NCBI GenBank assembly: GCA_943331445.1
Contig: CALQLO010000020.1
Coordinates: forward strand, 1 to 35,198
Direction: 5' to 3'
DNA length: 35,198 bases
Source: Akkermansia muciniphila
Lineage (GTDB): Bacteria > Verrucomicrobiota > Verrucomicrobiia > Opitutales > UBA953
How positions within the stretch are numbered: the stretch's first letter is position 1; each line of letters opens with the position of its first letter. Shown here in pieces: positions 32,159-35,198 of this stretch. The translations under genes and the position numbers were made by a program. The notes below the pieces were generated by a model. That model searched no databases. It was given only the letters and a program-made list of their open reading frames with translations, and was not told where the DNA came from.

Positions 32159-33904
32159 TTAAAGGGAGGCGTTAGTCGCGCTGGTCTGCTTGGACGGGAA
32201 CATCTCCGGAGAGGCGAGGTGCATGAGCCAATAGACGGGCTCTTCGACGCGCGAAGGGGCGAGGCGCTGAGGGTCAGGGGCGATCCGGCCCTTGTTGGGA
32301 CCGGACTGGATGACCACCGGCATGTGTCCGAACGAAGAGGCGGCAAAGTAGCGAAGCTCTTGGGCTAATGATTCGGCTGAGGCGACTAGGCCTGGGCAAA
32401 GCGAGACCAGTACTTCGCGCACGCGTCCGGAGTTGCGTTCGATGGCGTCGAGATCGAGGTGGCCGGCGCTCATCACGGGCTCGAGCGGGGAGCTGAGGAG
32501 TTTTTCCCACGTGTCAGACTTTCCGACGACGAAGGCCAGTGGCGTGCGGATGCGTTCACCTTGGGCAAGGCCGAGGACGCGTTTGATGCGGGTTTCCATT
32601 TCCGCCAGGATGCTGTCCTGTTGGTCGATGCGTCCTTTGAGCGTGAGCTGAGGATCATCGACGCCGACGAGCTTGGCTTTGAAGCGGGAGTTGGCGGTGG
32701 GGTCGAAGAGGAAGATGAGTCCGGCTGAAGTGGCGACGTGCATGGCTCCGGGTGAGTCATGGATGTCGATGCCTGGCTCGAAGTGTTCGCCCGCGTTGTC
32801 GTAAAGGATGATGGAGGTCTCCTGACGCTGTTTGCCTGGGCGACTGATTGAATAGATGAAAGGGCGGGGGAGGGAGACGATGCGTCCCAAACGGGGAAGT
32901 TTTTCGTAGGTGGTGCCTTCGAGCGCGGTCTTACCCAAGAGCGCATCTTCGGGCGTAGCGGCGGAGAAGAGCGTGTTGCGCATCTGGTTCAGCAGCATGT
33001 TGCCGCTGGGGTCGCCGTCTTTGAAGGCTAGGTTAAAATCATCGGGCAGGCGGTCTTGCAGGATGCGCGTGAGGACGGCGAGGTAGTATGATTTCCCTGC
33101 GCTTGGTGCGCCGATCACCGACACGATACGGTGCGGCATGTCGAGGTAGCCGGGGGGTAATTGGCGGCGGCAATGTGGGCAGGCCAGATCGGTGCAGGCC
33201 AGTCCCATCGGGTCAACGGCCAGCCCTTGATCATTAAAGCGCGTGGGATGGAAGCGGAGGCGAGCGTCGGAGCCGAGGATGGGGTCGCCGCGGAGATTTT
33301 CGTGGACCGCGACGCTGAGAGCATCGCCGGCATCGAAGCGGGTCCAGCAGACCGGGCAGACGTGGGCGCCGCGATTTTGTTCGGCGGCAAGCAAGGGTTT
33401 CGAGTTCGGCGGTAAGGGCGGTTCTTCGCGCGTGACGAGCAAGGGGGCGATTTGGGAAAGGCTGAAGCCGACTTCAAGTCCTTCGGGGGTGCAGGCCAGG
33501 GTGTCGGTGGCGCGACCCAAGTCATTCGCAATCCCGAGGAGGAGTTGGGGAGCGTAGCCTCCGATTTGGTCGCCGCTTTGGGCGTCGAACAGAATCCAAT
33601 GATCCGTCCGGACGCCCGCGAATGATTCGGAACTGGCTGGGGCAAGGACAAGAAGGGTGTCAGCGGTCTGAAGGGTGGTGGCTTCCGTGACTTTAAATCT
33701 TCCGGGAAGATTGCCCCCATTCACCAGCACCTGGGCGCCGCCGATGGCCTCAATTGCGACCGTGTCCCCGTCAAGGCTGACGGAGACCGAAGGGGGGGTG
33801 CTCCCCTCGGGGAGGGTGAGCGGGAGGCTTTCGAGGGTCCCTTGGGCTCCGCTAAGGCAGTTTACCCAGATCAAGGTCGGGGTTTTCTTTGAAAGGTTAA
33901 ACAT
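32159..33904 (-). CDS. FHA-like/zinc-ribbon/GTPase protein, first gene of the operon
   Basis: The 581-aa protein has three parts. Residues about 20-90 look like a small beta-sandwich similar to FHA domains (VSVSLDGDTVAIEAIGGAQV, then LVNGG and TADTLLVLAP). Residues 183-245 form a zinc ribbon (CPVC at 183-186, CTDLACPHC at 237-245). Residues 258-540 are a P-loop GTPase: GAPSAGKS (265-272, G1), YDNAGEHF (368-375, DxxG-type G3) and VVGKSD (459-464, G4-like). The order fits the DO-GTPase2/TRAFAC-like proteins of GTPase-centred conflict systems, as recalled. AAAGGAG before the ATG is a rare clear Shine-Dalgarno match in this window. Confidence 0.82.
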   Translation of the reverse strand: MFNLSKKTPTLIWVNCLSGAQGTLESLPLTLPEGSTPPSVSVSLDGDTVAIEAIGGAQVLVNGGNLPGRFKVTEATTLQTADTLLVLAPASSESFAGVRTDHWILFDAQSGDQIGGYAPQLLLGIANDLGRATDTLACTPEGLEVGFSLSQIAPLLVTREEPPLPPNSKPLLAAEQNRGAHVCPVCWTRFDAGDALSVAVHENLRGDPILGSDARLRFHPTRFNDQGLAVDPMGLACTDLACPHCRRQLPPGYLDMPHRIVSVIGAPSAGKSYYLAVLTRILQDRLPDDFNLAFKDGDPSGNMLLNQMRNTLFSAATPEDALLGKTALEGTTYEKLPRLGRIVSLPRPFIYSISRPGKQRQETSIILYDNAGEHFEPGIDIHDSPGAMHVATSAGLIFLFDPTANSRFKAKLVGVDDPQLTLKGRIDQQDSILAEMETRIKRVLGLAQGERIRTPLAFVVGKSDTWEKLLSSPLEPVMSAGHLDLDAIERNSGRVREVLVSLCPGLVASAESLAQELRYFAASSFGHMPVVIQSGPNKGRIAPDPQRLAPSRVEEPVYWLMHLASPEMFPSKQTSATNASL

Positions 33905-33907
33905 TGG

Positions 33908-33914
33908 CTCCTTT
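33908..33914 (-). promoter_or_regulatory. Shine-Dalgarno sequence of the GTPase operon
   Basis: AAAGGAG lies 3 nt before the ATG at 33904 on the minus strand. The spacing is short, but the match is strong, which is unusual among the mostly leaderless or SD-poor starts nearby. Confidence 0.4.
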
Positions 33915-34020
33915 GGACGGGGTATTAAATAGGTTGATAAGGGAGGGGTGATTGTAAAGATATGTCCTCACGATTGTGGGTCCCCCGCCCGCAATTTCCC
34001 CACCCCTTAATGCCCTCTTA

Positions 34021-34611
34021 ATGGAGACCGAAGCCGACCAGTCCGCTCTGGACCGCGCCCGTCAGGGGGATATCTCCGCGTACAACGAGCTCGTGGTGAA
34101 GTATCAGGGACGGATTTTTGCCAAGGTCTTCTCCTTGCTGCGTAATCGGCAGGACGCCGAAGAAATCACGCAAGACACGTTTATTCGGGCTCATCGCGTG
34201 CTTTCTTCCTTCCGCGGTACCGCGACCTTTTCGACTTGGATTCATCAGATTGGCACCAATCTGGCTCGTAACCGTTATTGGTATTGGCGACGCCGGAAGC
34301 GGGATCAGTCCATGTCGCTGGATGCCGACCTCGGGGATGACCCTGGTGCCACCCTGCACGACATCCTTTCCGACGGTGCCCAGGGCCCTAATCACGAGGC
34401 TCAGCATAACGAATTCGTCAAAAAAGTCGCCGAATGCATGGAACAACTTCGGCCGGAGCATGCTCGTATTCTGACCATGCGTAACGTCCGCAACATGTCC
34501 TATGAGGAGATTGCCGAAGATCTCGGTCTCTCCATTGGGACGGTGAAGAGCCGCATCAATCGGGCTCGCGAGGCGCTGCGTGAACTCATGGGGGAGGAGT
34601 TTCGCGGATGA
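34021..34611 (+). CDS. ECF-type RNA polymerase sigma factor
   Basis: The 196-aa protein starts at METEADQS (34021); the frame is open 15 codons upstream but without conserved sequence. Region 2 runs YNELVVKYQGRIFAKVFSLL, then DAEEITQDTFIRAH and FSTWIHQIGTNLARNRY. Region 4 is LRPEHARILTMRNVRNMSYEEIAEDLGLSIGTVKSRINRARE, the helix-turn-helix that reads the -35. It overlaps the next gene, an anti-sigma-like membrane protein, by ATGA (34608-34611), the usual sigma/anti-sigma coupling. It is divergent from the GTPase operon across 116 nt; whether it controls that operon is unknown. TTGATA at 33934 is a possible -35 for its own promoter. Confidence 0.92.
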   Translation: METEADQSALDRARQGDISAYNELVVKYQGRIFAKVFSLLRNRQDAEEITQDTFIRAHRVLSSFRGTATFSTWIHQIGTNLARNRYWYWRRRKRDQSMSLDADLGDDPGATLHDILSDGAQGPNHEAQHNEFVKKVAECMEQLRPEHARILTMRNVRNMSYEEIAEDLGLSIGTVKSRINRAREALRELMGEEFRG

Positions 34612-35111
34612 GTACTTCTGAATTCGAATCCTTGCTCGCCCACTATCTTGAGGGCACCGCTTCCGCTGCCCAGTTGGCTCGCTTGCGTGATGCCTTGGGT
34701 GCTTCGACGCTGTTGCGTCGCCGCTTTCAGTCTGCGGTGCGGCTGCATCGTGCGCAGGTGGTTTTTCTGAGTGGCCGGGAAGAGCGCTCGCTCGCCGGGG
34801 TCATGGCTTGGTTGCATGCTTTTTCTCAGCGTATGGGCCGTTCCTTTGCCCATCTTTGCTTGCTGGCCTTGGTCTTCGTCGAACTCCGCGTGACGATCCC
34901 CGCTGAATATTCCGGGCTGCTTTCGTACATCGATTCGCCGGCCGTCGAAGAATCCGTCCTGGGTTCAGCGGATATGCCCCAGCGCCTAGTTACGGATATC
35001 AGCCAAGACTTTGACCTGAATCAGGGCATTGAATTACCTGACCTGGTGTTGCCGCCCGTGATGCCGGATGTGGTTTCCCCTCTCGACGAGCCGACGACGT
35101 TAGAGACTTAA
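34608..35111 (+). CDS. Anti-sigma-factor-like membrane protein
   Basis: The 167-aa protein overlaps the sigma gene by ATGA. The N-terminal part (about 5-50) is a helical LLAHYLEGTASAAQLARLRD segment, followed by LRRRFQSAVRLHRAQ, resembling the cytosolic start of FecR-like and anti-sigma proteins. One hydrophobic segment (about 80-95, FAHLCLLALVFVELRV) can cross the membrane. The acidic, Pro-rich tail (100-167) would face the periplasm. No zinc-binding HxxxCxxC motif is seen, so it is not a ZAS-type protein. Binding of the upstream sigma factor is inferred from position. The 87 nt after its stop hold nothing I can identify. Confidence 0.75.
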   Translation: MSTSEFESLLAHYLEGTASAAQLARLRDALGASTLLRRRFQSAVRLHRAQVVFLSGREERSLAGVMAWLHAFSQRMGRSFAHLCLLALVFVELRVTIPAEYSGLLSYIDSPAVEESVLGSADMPQRLVTDISQDFDLNQGIELPDLVLPPVMPDVVSPLDEPTTLET

Positions 35112-35198
35112 GGGTAATCCTGCCTTGCTACTCCGAGCGGCTGCAGTCAATTCACGCAACGGATGAAGGCTGGAAATAACAGGCCCGAGGTTCGCCTC

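Noticed and set aside
32158-32346. N-terminal extension of the GAP1-like protein
   Set aside because: It overlaps the GTPase 3' end; the conserved N-terminal domain begins just after the ATG at 32157.
33934-33963. TTGATA plus an A/T-rich -10 as promoter of the sigma factor gene
   Set aside because: The -10 hexamer choices (AAAGAT, AAGATA) are weak at any standard spacing, so it was not listed as a feature.

Overview
The window is about 35 kb of GC-rich chromosomal DNA from a Gram-negative bacterium. LpxI (lipid A synthesis), many secreted SGNH and sialate-O-acetylesterase-type enzymes, Gfo/Idh and TIM-barrel sugar enzymes, dispersed 'GGTAGGG + hairpin' repeats and a divergent PurA together suggest a Verrucomicrobiota lineage, probably Opitutae-like. 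That assignment is inferred from gene content; no rRNA gene is present to confirm it.

Layout. 1-1.9 kb: the tail of a secreted repeat protein, a HupE/UreJ-type membrane protein and a small secreted Lys-rich protein with a good terminator. 1.9-3.2 kb: a gene-poor repeat island with five copies of a ~65-70 bp unit and eight hairpins of one family. 3.2-16 kb: a carbohydrate and esterase region. It holds a xylose-isomerase-like TIM barrel, a Gfo/Idh oxidoreductase and seven predicted exported esterases or hydrolases of three folds, including one esterase fused to a zinc metallopeptidase-like domain, but no glycoside hydrolase. 16-18.2 kb: a GYF_2/PH-like protein and a histone-deacetylase-family enzyme. 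18.2-26.4 kb: housekeeping genes, namely a TPR protein, PurA and a small protein; then panB, gpsA and a SET-domain gene joined by ATGA overlaps; then divergent lpxI and nadD-rsfS; then tRNA-CAT.

26.4-33.9 kb: the most unusual part is a tight four-gene minus-strand operon with spacings of 1, 1 and 3 nt. In transcription order it encodes an FHA-like/zinc-ribbon/GTPase protein, a GAP1-like membrane protein, a 979-aa single-pass helical protein of unknown family, and a GYF_2-like multi-pass membrane protein. It resembles GTPase-centred conflict or signalling systems and may be a little-described variant. An ECF sigma factor and a membrane anti-sigma-like protein diverge from it at the right end.

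A recurring regulatory feature cuts across the window. At eight start codons a sigma70-like -35/-10 pair sits with the -10 hexamer ending exactly 6 nt before the ATG, which predicts leaderless transcripts. This geometry also helps choose start codons, for example 17336 and 25075.
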